Part shown: positions 1 through 6,342 of the stretch, piece by piece | How positions within the stretch are numbered: the stretch's first letter is position 1 | How the letters are laid out: the number at the start of each line of letters is the position of its first letter | NCBI GenBank assembly: GCA_031261885.1 | Contig: JAISIU010000296.1 | Coordinates: forward strand, 1 to 7,996 | DNA: 7,996 nucleotides | Source: Bifidobacteriaceae bacterium | GTDB taxonomy: Bacteria > Actinomycetota > Actinomycetes > Actinomycetales > WQXJ01 | Direction of reading: 5' to 3' | Notes under the pieces: generated by a model | Database searches by the model: none | Told to the model about the DNA's origin: nothing | What the model saw: the letters and a program-made list of their open reading frames with translations, nothing else | Program-made: the position numbers and the translations under genes

Positions 1-2
1 GC

Positions 3-218
3 CCCGACCCAGACGCGTGCGCCTACGCCGCCCGGATCTTCGACCTGCCACCCGCCGAGGTGACCCTGATCCAGACGGACCCGGCCTGCATGGCGGCCGG
101 CAAGGCCGCCGGCTTCGGGACTATCATCGGCATCGGCCAGGGCGATCTCGCCGACCGGCTGTACGAGGCCGGCGCCACCGCCGTCGTGATGGCTTTGCCC
201 GAGTCCGCCGAACCGTGA
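3..218 (+). CDS. HAD-superfamily hydrolase, beta-phosphoglucomutase-like (3' end only)
   Basis: The reading frame is open from the left edge and stops at a TGA (216-218), giving the last 71 residues. The order PDPDA, a helix, FDLPPAEV, a strand, then AAGKAAGFGTIIGI and a final GATAVV segment is the C-terminal Rossmann half of a HAD hydrolase of the beta-phosphoglucomutase type. In that group the enzyme converts beta-glucose 1-phosphate to glucose 6-phosphate in the cytoplasm, and its gene often precedes a GH65 phosphorylase, as here (68 nt to the likely GH65 start). Two family signatures are abnormal. The residue before PDPD must be encoded by NGC, so it is not the motif III lysine. Motif IV, normally Glu-Asp (as in VFED), reads IQTD, which aligns as Gln-Thr. 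The family assignment is fairly safe, but activity as a mutase is doubtful. The nucleophile region lies outside the window. Confidence 0.8.
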   Translation, partial: PDPDACAYAARIFDLPPAEVTLIQTDPACMAAGKAAGFGTIIGIGQGDLADRLYEAGATAVVMALPESAEP

Positions 219-286
219 GGACGGCGCATCGACGCCTTCCTGATCCGACGCTGGCCCAAGCCGCACAACGATCGGAAGCCACCGCA

Positions 287-2932
287 ATGCCCGCCAGCCC
301 TCCCGCCCCCGCCCCCCCGAACGGCGTCACGCTCGGACGGGCACGCGACCTCACCAGGTTCCCCGTCGACCCATGGGCGCTGCGCGAACTCAACTACTCG
401 CCATCGGACCTGGGCCGCACCGAAACGATCTTCGCGGTCGGCAACGGCTACCTCGGCATGCGCGCCAACCCCGAAGAGGGCCGCACCGCCCGCGCCCACG
501 GCACGTTCATCAACGGCTTCCACGAGACGTTCCGCATCCATCACGCCGAGGAGGCGTACGGCTTCGCGACCGTCGGCCAGACGATCGTCAACGTGCCGGA
601 CACGATGGTGATCCGTGCCTACGTCGACGACGAACCCCTGCTGCTCGACGTCGCCGACCTCGAAGCCTACGAACGCACCCTCGATTTCAGGGCCGGCCAG
701 CTGGTCCGTGAGGTCGTGTGGCGCACCCAGGCCGGCAAACAGGTCCACATCCGGTCGACGCGCATGGTGTCCTTCCCCGAACGGCACCTGGCGCTCATGA
801 CCTACGAGCTGACGATGCTCGACGACGAGGCGCCCATCGCGATCGCCTCGCAGATCCTCAACCGCCAGGACGGCGCCGACGAGTACGACGACACCGCGGC
901 GCCCGACGGGTGGGTCGCGGCCGCGCGCGGCGAAGCCGGGCTGGACGATGCCGGTGGGCCCACCGGGACGATGCACGACCCCCGCCGCTCGGGTGCCTTC
1001 CAGGGTCGCGTGCTGCAGCCGGAAGTGCAGCGCAACGGCGGGTCGCGTTCCACGCTCGGCTACCGCTGCACCCACTCGAAGATGACGTTGGCCGTCGCCA
1101 TGGACCACGAGATCACGGCGCCGCCCGACATCGCGATCAACGAGGACCACCTCATCAGGGACGATGGCGCGGAGCACGTCTACAAGTTCTTCGCACCCAA
1201 GGGCGTGACCTTCCGGATCAACAAGTACGTCAGCTACCACACGTCGCGCGGCGTGCCGGCCGCCGAACTGGCCGACCGGTGCGACCGCACGCTCGACCGG
1301 GCCATGAAGATCGGGGCGGTCGAGCTCCAATCCGCCCAGCGACGCTGGCTCGACGACTATTGGGACCGGTGCGACGTCATCGTGCACGGCCAACCCGAAA
1401 GGCAACAGGCCGTCCGCTGGTGCCTGTACCAACTGGCCCAGGCGACGGCCCGCGCCGAGGGCAACGGCATCCCCGCGAAGGGCGTGACCGGGCCCGGCTA
1501 TTCGGGCCACTACTTCTGGGATTCCGAAATCTACGTGCTGCCGTTCTGCACCTACACGTCGCCCAGGTTCGCACGCAACGACCTGAGGTTCCGCCACACG
1601 ATGCTCGGCGCGGCCCGGCGGCGGGCCGCCGAACTGAGCTCCGACGGCGCGCTGTACCCGTGGCGCACGATCAACGGCGAGGAGGCCTCCGCCTACTATG
1701 CGGCCGGCACCGCGCAGTACCACATCGACGCCGACATCGCCTACGCGCTGATCCAATACGTGGCGGCCACCGGGGACGTCAAGTTCCTCGAGAACGAGGG
1801 GCTCGACATCCTCGTCGAAACCGCCCGCATGTGGTACGACCTGGGCTTTTGGCGGAGCAGCGACACCGAACGGTTCCACATCCACGGCGTGACCGGGCCC
1901 GACGAGTACACGACCGTCGTCAACGACAACCTGTACACGAACGTCATGGCGAAGTTCAACATGCGGGCCGCCGCGGACGCCGTCGCCCAGACCGCCCGCG
2001 ACAATCCAACGGCCTACCAGCGGGCCGTGGCCCGGCTCGGGCTGCATGAGGGCGAGGCGGCCGAATGGCGGCACGCCGCCGAGGAGATGCACATCCCGTA
2101 CGACTTCCAGCTCGGGATCCATCCACAAGACGACCAGTTCCTTGAGAAGGAGGTCTGGGACCTCGCGTCCACGCCGGCCGACCACCTGCCGCTGCTGCTC
2201 CACTACCACCCGCTCGTCATCTACCGCTTCCAGGTGCTGAAACAGGCCGATGTCGTACTGGCGGAGTTCCTGCGCGGCGGCGACTTCTCGTTCCAGGACA
2301 AGGTCGCCGACTTTGACTATTACGACCCGCTGACCACGGGTGATTCGTCACTGTCCGCCACGACCCAGGCCATCATGGCGGCCGAGTGCGGCTACCAGGA
2401 GCTGGCGCTCAAGTACTTCGACACCGGCCTGTTCATCGACCTCGAGGACCTCCACATGAACGCCGAGGAGGGGTTGCACGTCGCCTCCGCCGGCGGGGTG
2501 TGGAGCGCGCTCGTGTTCGGGTTCGGCGGTATGCGCGACTACGACGGACAGATCTCGTTCGACCCGCGCCTGCCGGACACGTGGGAGGCGCTGACCTTCC
2601 GCGTCACGTTGCGCGGCACGAGGATCCGCTGCGAGCTGGACCACGAGACGATGTCGTTCACGGTGGAGGACGGAGAGGCGGCCGATTTCACGGTGCGCGG
2701 CGCACCCGTCCACGTGGAGGCCGGACAGCCCGTCACCGTGGACCTGGAGACCGAGGACGAACCGAGGCTGATCGGGACGCCGACCCTGCGGGACTTCGCC
2801 GGCTCGCGGCGCGCCGACGGCACCGTCATCCAGACAGTGACCCCCGCGATGCCCTCCGAGACCCGCCTGGGCGCGGAGGCCGAGGCCATCGAGGCCGCCG
2901 AGGCGGAGGCGCTGCGCCCGAACCCGGCGTGA
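287..2932 (+). CDS. Glycoside hydrolase family 65 protein (maltose/kojibiose/trehalose phosphorylase-like)
   Basis: This 881-residue protein has the full GH65 layout: an N-terminal beta-sandwich (about 25-310), a helical linker, an (alpha/alpha)6 catalytic barrel (about 370-730) and a small C-terminal beta domain (about 735-810), ending in an acidic Ala/Glu-rich tail. Visible landmarks are GYSGHYFWDSEIY (W411, D412), TGPDEY with the expected general acid E540, KQAD at K652-D655, the phosphate-loop segment TTGDSSLS (S687, S688) and GLHVASAGG (H731). Characterised members phosphorolyse alpha-glucobioses to beta-glucose 1-phosphate and glucose, but some relatives are hydrolases; substrate cannot be read here. 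The closest pattern I recall is mycobacterial Rv3401. ATG 287 is preferred because GGAAG (274-278) lies 8 nt upstream. An in-frame GTG at 215 overlaps the HAD stop codon (GTGA) and would add 24 residues, but has little Shine-Dalgarno support. Translation is probably coupled to the HAD gene. The product should be cytoplasmic, as no signal peptide is seen. Confidence 0.93.
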   Translation: MPASPPAPAPPNGVTLGRARDLTRFPVDPWALRELNYSPSDLGRTETIFAVGNGYLGMRANPEEGRTARAHGTFINGFHETFRIHHAEEAYGFATVGQTIVNVPDTMVIRAYVDDEPLLLDVADLEAYERTLDFRAGQLVREVVWRTQAGKQVHIRSTRMVSFPERHLALMTYELTMLDDEAPIAIASQILNRQDGADEYDDTAAPDGWVAAARGEAGLDDAGGPTGTMHDPRRSGAFQGRVLQPEVQRNGGSRSTLGYRCTHSKMTLAVAMDHEITAPPDIAINEDHLIRDDGAEHVYKFFAPKGVTFRINKYVSYHTSRGVPAAELADRCDRTLDRAMKIGAVELQSAQRRWLDDYWDRCDVIVHGQPERQQAVRWCLYQLAQATARAEGNGIPAKGVTGPGYSGHYFWDSEIYVLPFCTYTSPRFARNDLRFRHTMLGAARRRAAELSSDGALYPWRTINGEEASAYYAAGTAQYHIDADIAYALIQYVAATGDVKFLENEGLDILVETARMWYDLGFWRSSDTERFHIHGVTGPDEYTTVVNDNLYTNVMAKFNMRAAADAVAQTARDNPTAYQRAVARLGLHEGEAAEWRHAAEEMHIPYDFQLGIHPQDDQFLEKEVWDLASTPADHLPLLLHYHPLVIYRFQVLKQADVVLAEFLRGGDFSFQDKVADFDYYDPLTTGDSSLSATTQAIMAAECGYQELALKYFDTGLFIDLEDLHMNAEEGLHVASAGGVWSALVFGFGGMRDYDGQISFDPRLPDTWEALTFRVTLRGTRIRCELDHETMSFTVEDGEAADFTVRGAPVHVEAGQPVTVDLETEDEPRLIGTPTLRDFAGSRRADGTVIQTVTPAMPSETRLGAEAEAIEAAEAEALRPNPA

Positions 2933-2972
2933 GCCCGGCGGCATCCAGCGCGAGCGGATTGGCCGTCGCTAT

Positions 2973-3002
2973 TTGGCCTGGAAGGGCACCTGCCGATAAG
3001 GT
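2973..3002 (+). promoter_or_regulatory. Putative promoter of tRNA-Ser
   Basis: TTGGCC (2973-2978) and TAAGGT (2997-3002) could be -35 and -10 boxes with an 18-nt spacer. Transcription would begin near 3008-3010, right at the 5' end of the mature tRNA. The -10 box fits the actinobacterial TAnnnT pattern; the -35 shares only TTG with the consensus. The rest of the 77-nt gap between the GH65 stop and the tRNA shows no gene. Position relative to the tRNA is the main support. Confidence 0.4.
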
Positions 3003-3009
3003 AGCGGGC

Positions 3010-3096
3010 GGTGGTGTGTCCGAGCGGTCTAAGGAGCACGCCTCGAAAGCGTGTGTGGGGGTAACTCCACCGCGGGTTCGAATCCCGCCGCCACCG
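3010..3096 (+). tRNA. tRNA-Ser(CGA)
   Basis: A complete 87-nt class II tRNA can be folded by eye. The acceptor stem GGTGGTG (3010-3016) pairs with CGCCACC (3089-3095) with one T-G wobble. The D stem is TCC/GGA. The anticodon stem CACGC/GCGTG encloses loop CTCGAAA with anticodon CGA at 3044-3046, which reads UCG serine codons. There is a long variable arm (TGGGG/CTCCA region) typical of tRNA-Ser. The T stem GCGGG/CCCGC (3072-3088) encloses TTCGAAT, and the discriminator base is G3096. CCA is not encoded (CTCA follows), so it must be added after transcription. The gene appears to be its own transcription unit, with a putative promoter just upstream and a terminator 2 nt downstream. Confidence 0.97.
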
Positions 3097-3098
3097 CT

Positions 3099-3140
3099 CA
3101 TACGAAAAGGGAGGTCCCGAAGGGCCTCCCTTTTCGTATG
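3099..3140 (+). terminator. Intrinsic terminator of tRNA-Ser (16-bp perfect inverted repeat)
   Basis: The left arm 3099-3114 and right arm 3125-3140 are perfect reverse complements over 16 bp, each with a GGGAGG/CCTCCC core and an AAAA/TTTT block. The 10-nt loop can pair further (CCC with GGG around GAA). Because the arm itself carries A4 and T4, a shorter inner hairpin followed by TTTT would act as a rho-independent terminator on either strand. It begins only 2 nt after the tRNA discriminator base, so it may also define the 3' trailer for tRNA end processing. Confidence 0.9.
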
Positions 3141-3160
3141 AATGAAGACGCTGTGGGATT

Positions 3161-3198
3161 CGGGAATAGTCGCGACGTAGTCGCGATCATGGTTCCCG
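3161..3198. repeat. Nested palindrome in the spacer upstream of the DUF885 gene
   Basis: TCGCGAC (3170-3176) and GTCGCGA (3180-3186) form a perfect 7-bp inverted repeat around GTA. It is flanked by an outer pair, CGGGAA (3161-3166) and TTCCCG (3193-3198), also perfectly complementary. It could be an operator or an RNA hairpin; no regulator is encoded in the window to match it. If the leaderless start proposed for the DUF885 gene is correct, the palindrome lies about 60 bp upstream of its -35 region. Confidence 0.5.
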
Positions 3199-3208
3199 CC
3201 GCCACCGC
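3194..3208 (+). repeat. Second copy of the tRNA-Ser 3' end
   Basis: Fifteen bases, TCCCGCCGCCACCGC, are identical to 3083-3097, the 3' half of the tRNA T stem plus the acceptor strand and two further bases. A preceding GGTT (3190-region, ending 3194) also matches the T arm if the five bases CGAAT of the tRNA are absent. A 13-base version recurs at 3306-3318 inside the DUF885 reading frame. Such tRNA 3'-end copies are typical scars or attachment sites of tRNA-targeting elements, but no integrase is present and GCC-rich composition could contribute. Confidence 0.45.
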
Positions 3209-3254
3209 GGGCCGCGAGCGATCGACTACGCGGATCGGGGCCGGTGTCACAGCG

Positions 3255-3282
3255 TTACCGGTCAGGGCCGGGTCGGTAGAGT
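3255..3282 (+). promoter_or_regulatory. Putative promoter for a leaderless DUF885 mRNA
   Basis: TAGAGT (3277-3282) matches the TAnnnT -10 pattern and ends only 6 nt before the ATG at 3289, so transcription would begin at or next to the start codon. TTACCG (3255-3260) sits 16 nt further upstream as a weak -35. No Shine-Dalgarno-like AGGAGG sequence occurs before the ATG, in agreement with leaderless translation, which is common in actinobacteria. Confidence 0.5.
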
Positions 3283-3288
3283 CGGCGC

Positions 3289-5028
3289 ATGAGCACATCC
3301 CTGACTCCCGCCGCCACCAGCGGGACCGCCCGGCAGCCTTCCGCCATCGACCGAATCGCCGACCAGTACGTCGAGCGCATGGCCGCCCTCGATCCCATCG
3401 GGGCGACCGTCTCCGGCATCAACGGCCACGACACCGAGATGACCGACTACTCCCCGGCGGGTGAGGCGGCCCGCGACGAGCTCAACGGCCAAACCCTGGC
3501 GGCCCTCGCCCAAGCCGCCCCGGCGGACGAGACGGACCGCGTCACCGTGGCCGCGATGAACGAGCGCCTCGGCCTGGAACGCGAGCTTTACGCCGCCGGC
3601 GAGCCGTTCCGGAAGCTGAACAACATCGAATGCCCGCTGCAGTACAGCCGCGACGTGTTCGACCAGATGCCGACGGCCACGGTCCAGGATTGGGAGCAGA
3701 TCGCCGAACGTCTGGGCCATGTCCCCGAAGCGATCGACTCCTACCGCGCCTCGCTGCGGCTCGGCCAGGAACGCGGCCTGATGCCGGCGGCCCGCCAGGC
3801 GGCCATTGGCGCGGCCCAGGCCCAGGAGCTGGCCCGGCCCGGCTCGTTCTTCGACGCCTTCGCGGCCGGGGCACCGGCCAGCGTCGCGGCCGCCACCCCC
3901 GGCACGGCTTTCCCGGACAGCCTCTCGGCCCGCCTCTCAGGCGCGGCCGCCCAGGCCAGGGCCGCCTACGGCCGGCTCGCCGACTTCCTGTCGCGCGACC
4001 TGCTGCCGCACGCTCCGACATCGGACGCGGTGGGCCGGGAACGCTACGAACTGGCCTCCCGCGAGTTCCTCGGCGCCAGGATCGACCTCGACGAAACCTA
4101 CGAGTGGGGCCTGGCCGAGCTGGCCCACGTGGACCGGGAGGAACGCGCGGTGGCCGCGCAGATCGCCGGCCCCGGCGCCACGAAAGCCCAGGCCGTCGAA
4201 ATCCTGAACCGTGACCCCGCCTACCAGCTCCACGGCACCGACGCCCTGCAACGCTGGATGCAGGAGACAGCCGACCAGGCCATCGACTTCCTCGACGGCA
4301 CGCACTTCGACTTCACCGACCAGATGCGCCGCCTGGACTGCCGCATCGCGCCCACACAAAACGGCGGCATCTACTACACGGGCCCGAACGAGGACTTCAC
4401 GCGGCCCGGAACCATGTGGTGGAGCGTGCCGCCGGGGGTCACGGAGTTCAACACGTGGTTCGAACGCACCACCGTGTACCACGAGGGCGTGCCCGGCCAT
4501 CACATGCAGATGGCGACAGCCATCCAGGACCCGGACCTGAACCGGTGGCGCAAGGTCGGTGTGTGGGTCTCGGGCCACGGCGAGGGCTGGGCGCTCTACG
4601 CCGAACGCCTGATGGACGACCTCGGCTTCCTCGCCACCCCGGGCGACCGGCTCGGCATGCTCGATTCGCAAAAGCTCCGCTGCGCGCGCGTGGTGTTCGA
4701 CATCGGCGTCCACCTGGCCAAGCCGTGCCCCGAGGCATGGGGCGGCGGGACCTGGGACGCGGACAAGGGCTGGAACCTGCTGCGCCGCACCGTCGCGATG
4801 GAGGACAGCTTCCTGAAGTTCGAGTTCGAACGCTACCTCGGCTGGCCGGGCCAGGCCCCGAGCTACCGAATCGGCCAACGCATCTGGGAGGAACTGCGCG
4901 ACGAGGCGAAGGCGCGGGCCGCGAGCGCGGGCCGGCCGTTCAGCCTCAAGGATTTCCATACCCGGGCGCTGCGCCTGGGCTCGGTCGGTTTGGACGTGTT
5001 GCGCGCCGCGTTGCGCGGCACGCTGTGA
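3289..5028 (+). CDS. DUF885 family protein, predicted zinc metallopeptidase
   Basis: This 579-residue protein matches the DUF885 family over its whole length. The N-terminal segment with DPIGATVSGINGHD (about residues 35-48) is typical. The probable metal site is HEGVPGHH (H398, E399, H404, H405) followed by GHGEGWALYAE (E432, E439), a spacing like gluzincin-type peptidases in which two His and a downstream Glu hold zinc and the Glu after the first His activates water. The substrate is unknown. No signal peptide or membrane segment is visible, so a cytoplasmic location is likely, although some family members are exported. The ATG is the first in frame and has no Shine-Dalgarno sequence, in line with the putative leaderless promoter. 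The gene ends 13 nt from the end of the convergent crgA gene, and appears monocistronic behind the tRNA terminator. Confidence 0.9.
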   Translation: MSTSLTPAATSGTARQPSAIDRIADQYVERMAALDPIGATVSGINGHDTEMTDYSPAGEAARDELNGQTLAALAQAAPADETDRVTVAAMNERLGLERELYAAGEPFRKLNNIECPLQYSRDVFDQMPTATVQDWEQIAERLGHVPEAIDSYRASLRLGQERGLMPAARQAAIGAAQAQELARPGSFFDAFAAGAPASVAAATPGTAFPDSLSARLSGAAAQARAAYGRLADFLSRDLLPHAPTSDAVGRERYELASREFLGARIDLDETYEWGLAELAHVDREERAVAAQIAGPGATKAQAVEILNRDPAYQLHGTDALQRWMQETADQAIDFLDGTHFDFTDQMRRLDCRIAPTQNGGIYYTGPNEDFTRPGTMWWSVPPGVTEFNTWFERTTVYHEGVPGHHMQMATAIQDPDLNRWRKVGVWVSGHGEGWALYAERLMDDLGFLATPGDRLGMLDSQKLRCARVVFDIGVHLAKPCPEAWGGGTWDADKGWNLLRRTVAMEDSFLKFEFERYLGWPGQAPSYRIGQRIWEELRDEAKARAASAGRPFSLKDFHTRALRLGSVGLDVLRAALRGTL

Positions 5029-5041
5029 CCTCGCTGGCCCG

Positions 5042-5287
5042 TCAGCGCCAACGCATGGTCATGAGGAAGCCGATCAGCAGAACGGCGAACCCGATGCCGA
5101 GGTTCCAGTTGCCGAGCGCCGACGGCACCAGCAGCTGCAGATACGTGAGGACCACATAGGCGAGGCCCACCAGCATGAGGACCACCATGAGCGGCGCCCA
5201 CCACTTGGGACTCGGCTTGACACCCTGCTTGCCGGGCGGCGGAGTGTAGGAGGTGCTCTTCTTCTCGCGTGACCTGGACTCTGGCAC
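5042..5287 (-). CDS. crgA: CrgA-type cell division protein
   Basis: This 81-residue protein has a basic, Pro-rich cytoplasmic head (1-28), a transmembrane helix at about 30-52, a short outer loop and a second helix at about 60-78, closing with the family signature WNLGIGFAVLLIGFLMTMRWR-like end. Length and two-helix plan fit CrgA, a septum membrane protein of actinobacteria that in mycobacteria contacts FtsZ, FtsQ and penicillin-binding proteins and in Streptomyces restrains Z-ring formation. GTG at 5287 is chosen as start because GAGGAG lies 6 nt upstream; an upstream in-frame ATG would add 16 residues without family similarity. The gene is transcribed away from the DUF881-sortase operon, sharing a 167-bp divergent region, and runs tail to tail into the DUF885 gene. 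Confidence 0.93.
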   Translation of the reverse strand: MPESRSREKKSTSYTPPPGKQGVKPSPKWWAPLMVVLMLVGLAYVVLTYLQLLVPSALGNWNLGIGFAVLLIGFLMTMRWR

Positions 5288-5293
5288 GGCGAA

Positions 5294-5299
5294 CTCCTC
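5294..5299 (-). promoter_or_regulatory. Ribosome binding site of crgA
   Basis: On the minus strand GAGGAG precedes GTG 5287 by 6 nt. This strong site decides the start codon in favour of the GTG over the upstream in-frame ATG at 5335. Confidence 0.8.
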
Positions 5300-5439
5300 G
5301 CTTTCTGCTGGACGCCCGCCCCCGGCTCCCAGCAAACTTTGCGGGACGCGCGGCGGCCAAAGGCGGCACGGACGTAGTTAACCTCCTCTAGCGTAGTGGA
5401 CGGAAAGCATGGTGGGTGACGCGCCCGCCAACCGGACCC

Positions 5440-5448
5440 GGAAGGGGG
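5440..5448 (+). promoter_or_regulatory. Ribosome binding site of the DUF881 gene
   Basis: GGAAGGGGG ends 6 nt before ATG 5455. It favours this start over the in-frame GTG-type start about 13 codons upstream (5416), which has no comparable site. Confidence 0.7.
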
Positions 5449-5454
5449 TGCCCG

Positions 5455-6327
5455 ATGACGCCAGTCACCAGCGCGCCCACACCCGCCCCGGGCGGGTCCC
5501 CGGACCGCGCGCCCGACGGAACCGGCGCCCCCGGCGGGGCGCCCCGGGCGCGGCACGCCGACGGCGGGCACACGGCCGCCGCGGCCAGGCATGGCAAAGC
5601 CAGGGCCCCGCTCCGGTCCAGGCTCGCGGTGGCGGCCGTCGCCGGGCTCGCCGGCCTGCTGTTCGTCACCTGCTCCCACGCCTTCCGGGACTCCGGCGGC
5701 CAGGTCTCCGACCTGGCCGGGCTCGTGAGCCAGGCGAACAAACAAGTCGCCCAGCTGGAGGACGCGAACAAACAACTGTCCGGCGAGGTCGACGCCCTGA
5801 CGGAAAAGGTGGCCGGCGGCGGCGCCACGCCCAAAACCGATACCGACCTCTCGGTCCAAGCCGGCCGTGAGACCGTCCAGGGGCCCGGCGTCACGATCAC
5901 GTTGAACGATTCCCCCGACGCGCCAACCGCGCAGGCGGACACCGGCTCCGACTCGCTCCCGCTCGACCTGTACGTGGTGCACCAGCAGGACATCGAATCG
6001 GTCCTCAACACGCTATGGGCCGCCGGAGCCGAAGCCGTCGCCGTCCAGGGCCAACGCATCACATCGGTCGCCGCGATCCGCTGCGTCGGCTCCGTGCTGT
6101 ACGTGGCCGGCCGCACCTATTCGCCGCCCTACAAAATCGAGGCGATCGGCGACGCCGCCAAACTCGCCAAAGCCGCCCAAACATCGAGCCTGACGGCCGG
6201 ATACCGCCGCGACGCGGCCGAGCTCGGCCTCGGCTGGTCCGTGAAAACCAGCGATCAAATCAGCATCGACGGCTACTCGGGCGGTAGCATCACCCTGCGG
6301 TACGTCGCGAACGCCAACGGGCAATAG
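5455..6327 (+). CDS. DUF881 family membrane-anchored protein
   Basis: This 290-residue protein has a disordered Pro/Gly/Ala-rich cytoplasmic arm (1-50), a basic stretch, one transmembrane helix (about 56-73), a short coiled coil (about 80-120, SQANKQVAQLEDANKQLSGEVDAL) and an extracytoplasmic DUF881 domain (about 130-287). Hallmarks of DUF881 are GPGVTITLND, DLYVVHQQDIESVLNTLWAAGAEAVAVQGQRI, IRCVGSVLYVAG and YSPPYKIEAIGD. The biochemical role of the family is unknown; its gene is often beside crgA in actinobacteria (Rv0011c-Rv0012 in M. tuberculosis), which suggests a part in division or envelope assembly. A coiled coil next to the membrane suggests dimerisation or contact with divisome proteins. 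LFVTC at residues 69-73 resembles a lipobox but has Thr at -1, so it is probably an ordinary anchor. The sortase gene starts 15 nt downstream, so the two are probably co-transcribed. Confidence 0.92.
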   Translation: MTPVTSAPTPAPGGSPDRAPDGTGAPGGAPRARHADGGHTAAAARHGKARAPLRSRLAVAAVAGLAGLLFVTCSHAFRDSGGQVSDLAGLVSQANKQVAQLEDANKQLSGEVDALTEKVAGGGATPKTDTDLSVQAGRETVQGPGVTITLNDSPDAPTAQADTGSDSLPLDLYVVHQQDIESVLNTLWAAGAEAVAVQGQRITSVAAIRCVGSVLYVAGRTYSPPYKIEAIGDAAKLAKAAQTSSLTAGYRRDAAELGLGWSVKTSDQISIDGYSGGSITLRYVANANGQ

Positions 6328-6332
6328 GAAGG
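6326..6332 (+). promoter_or_regulatory. Ribosome binding site of the sortase gene
   Basis: AGGAAGG overlaps the DUF881 stop codon and lies 10 nt before ATG 6343. A GTG at 6334 is in frame but only 1 nt from this site, too close for normal initiation, so ATG 6343 is preferred. Confidence 0.7.
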
Positions 6333-6342
6333 TGTGCGCCAC

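Larger units (their letters stand above)
5288..5454. promoter_or_regulatory. Divergent intergenic region between crgA and the DUF881 gene
   Basis: This 167-bp stretch must carry the promoters for both directions. Candidate -10 boxes are TAGCGT (5389-5394) for the plus-strand operon and TACGCT (5390-5395 read on the minus strand) or TTAACT (minus strand, within 5376-5381) for crgA; they overlap, so the two promoters might compete. None has a good -35. GCAAACTTTGC (5332-5342) is a perfect palindrome about a central C, and GTTAAC (5377-5382) is a second. The boxes are suggestions; the existence of promoters here follows from the gene layout. Confidence 0.5.

Noticed and set aside
17..286. Upstream extension of the GH65 frame to a GTG at 17
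   Set aside because: It would overlap the HAD coding sequence in another frame and its Arg/Pro-rich translation has no family similarity; ATG 287 has a ribosome site and the protein begins to resemble GH65 shortly afterwards.
23..2209. A 728-codon open frame on the minus strand, antisense to the GH65 gene
   Set aside because: High third-position GC leaves the opposite frame free of stops; the translation is Val/Gly/Arg-rich with no recognisable domain, while the plus strand encodes an intact GH65 enzyme.
3010..3208. Intact integrative element at the tRNA-Ser gene
   Set aside because: There is no integrase, excisionase or phage gene and the repeats are only about 110 nt apart; at most these are scars.
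3937..4959. A 340-codon minus-strand frame opposite the DUF885 gene
   Set aside because: A composition shadow: low-complexity Val/Gly/Ala/Arg sequence without domain features, and the DUF885 frame is clearly coding.
5005..5019. Hairpin GCCGCG-TTG-CGCGGC near the DUF885 stop as a terminator between the convergent genes
   Set aside because: The stem has only 6 bp, lies within the coding sequence and has no T run; such short GC stems are expected by chance in this DNA.
5663..5673. Lipoprotein signal in the DUF881 protein (LFVTC)
   Set aside because: The residue before Cys is Thr rather than Gly, Ala or Ser, and a long arm precedes the helix, so a transmembrane anchor is more likely.
5074..5982. 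Minus-strand frame extending across crgA and the DUF881 gene
   Set aside because: It runs out of frame through two well-supported genes and shows no homology pattern.
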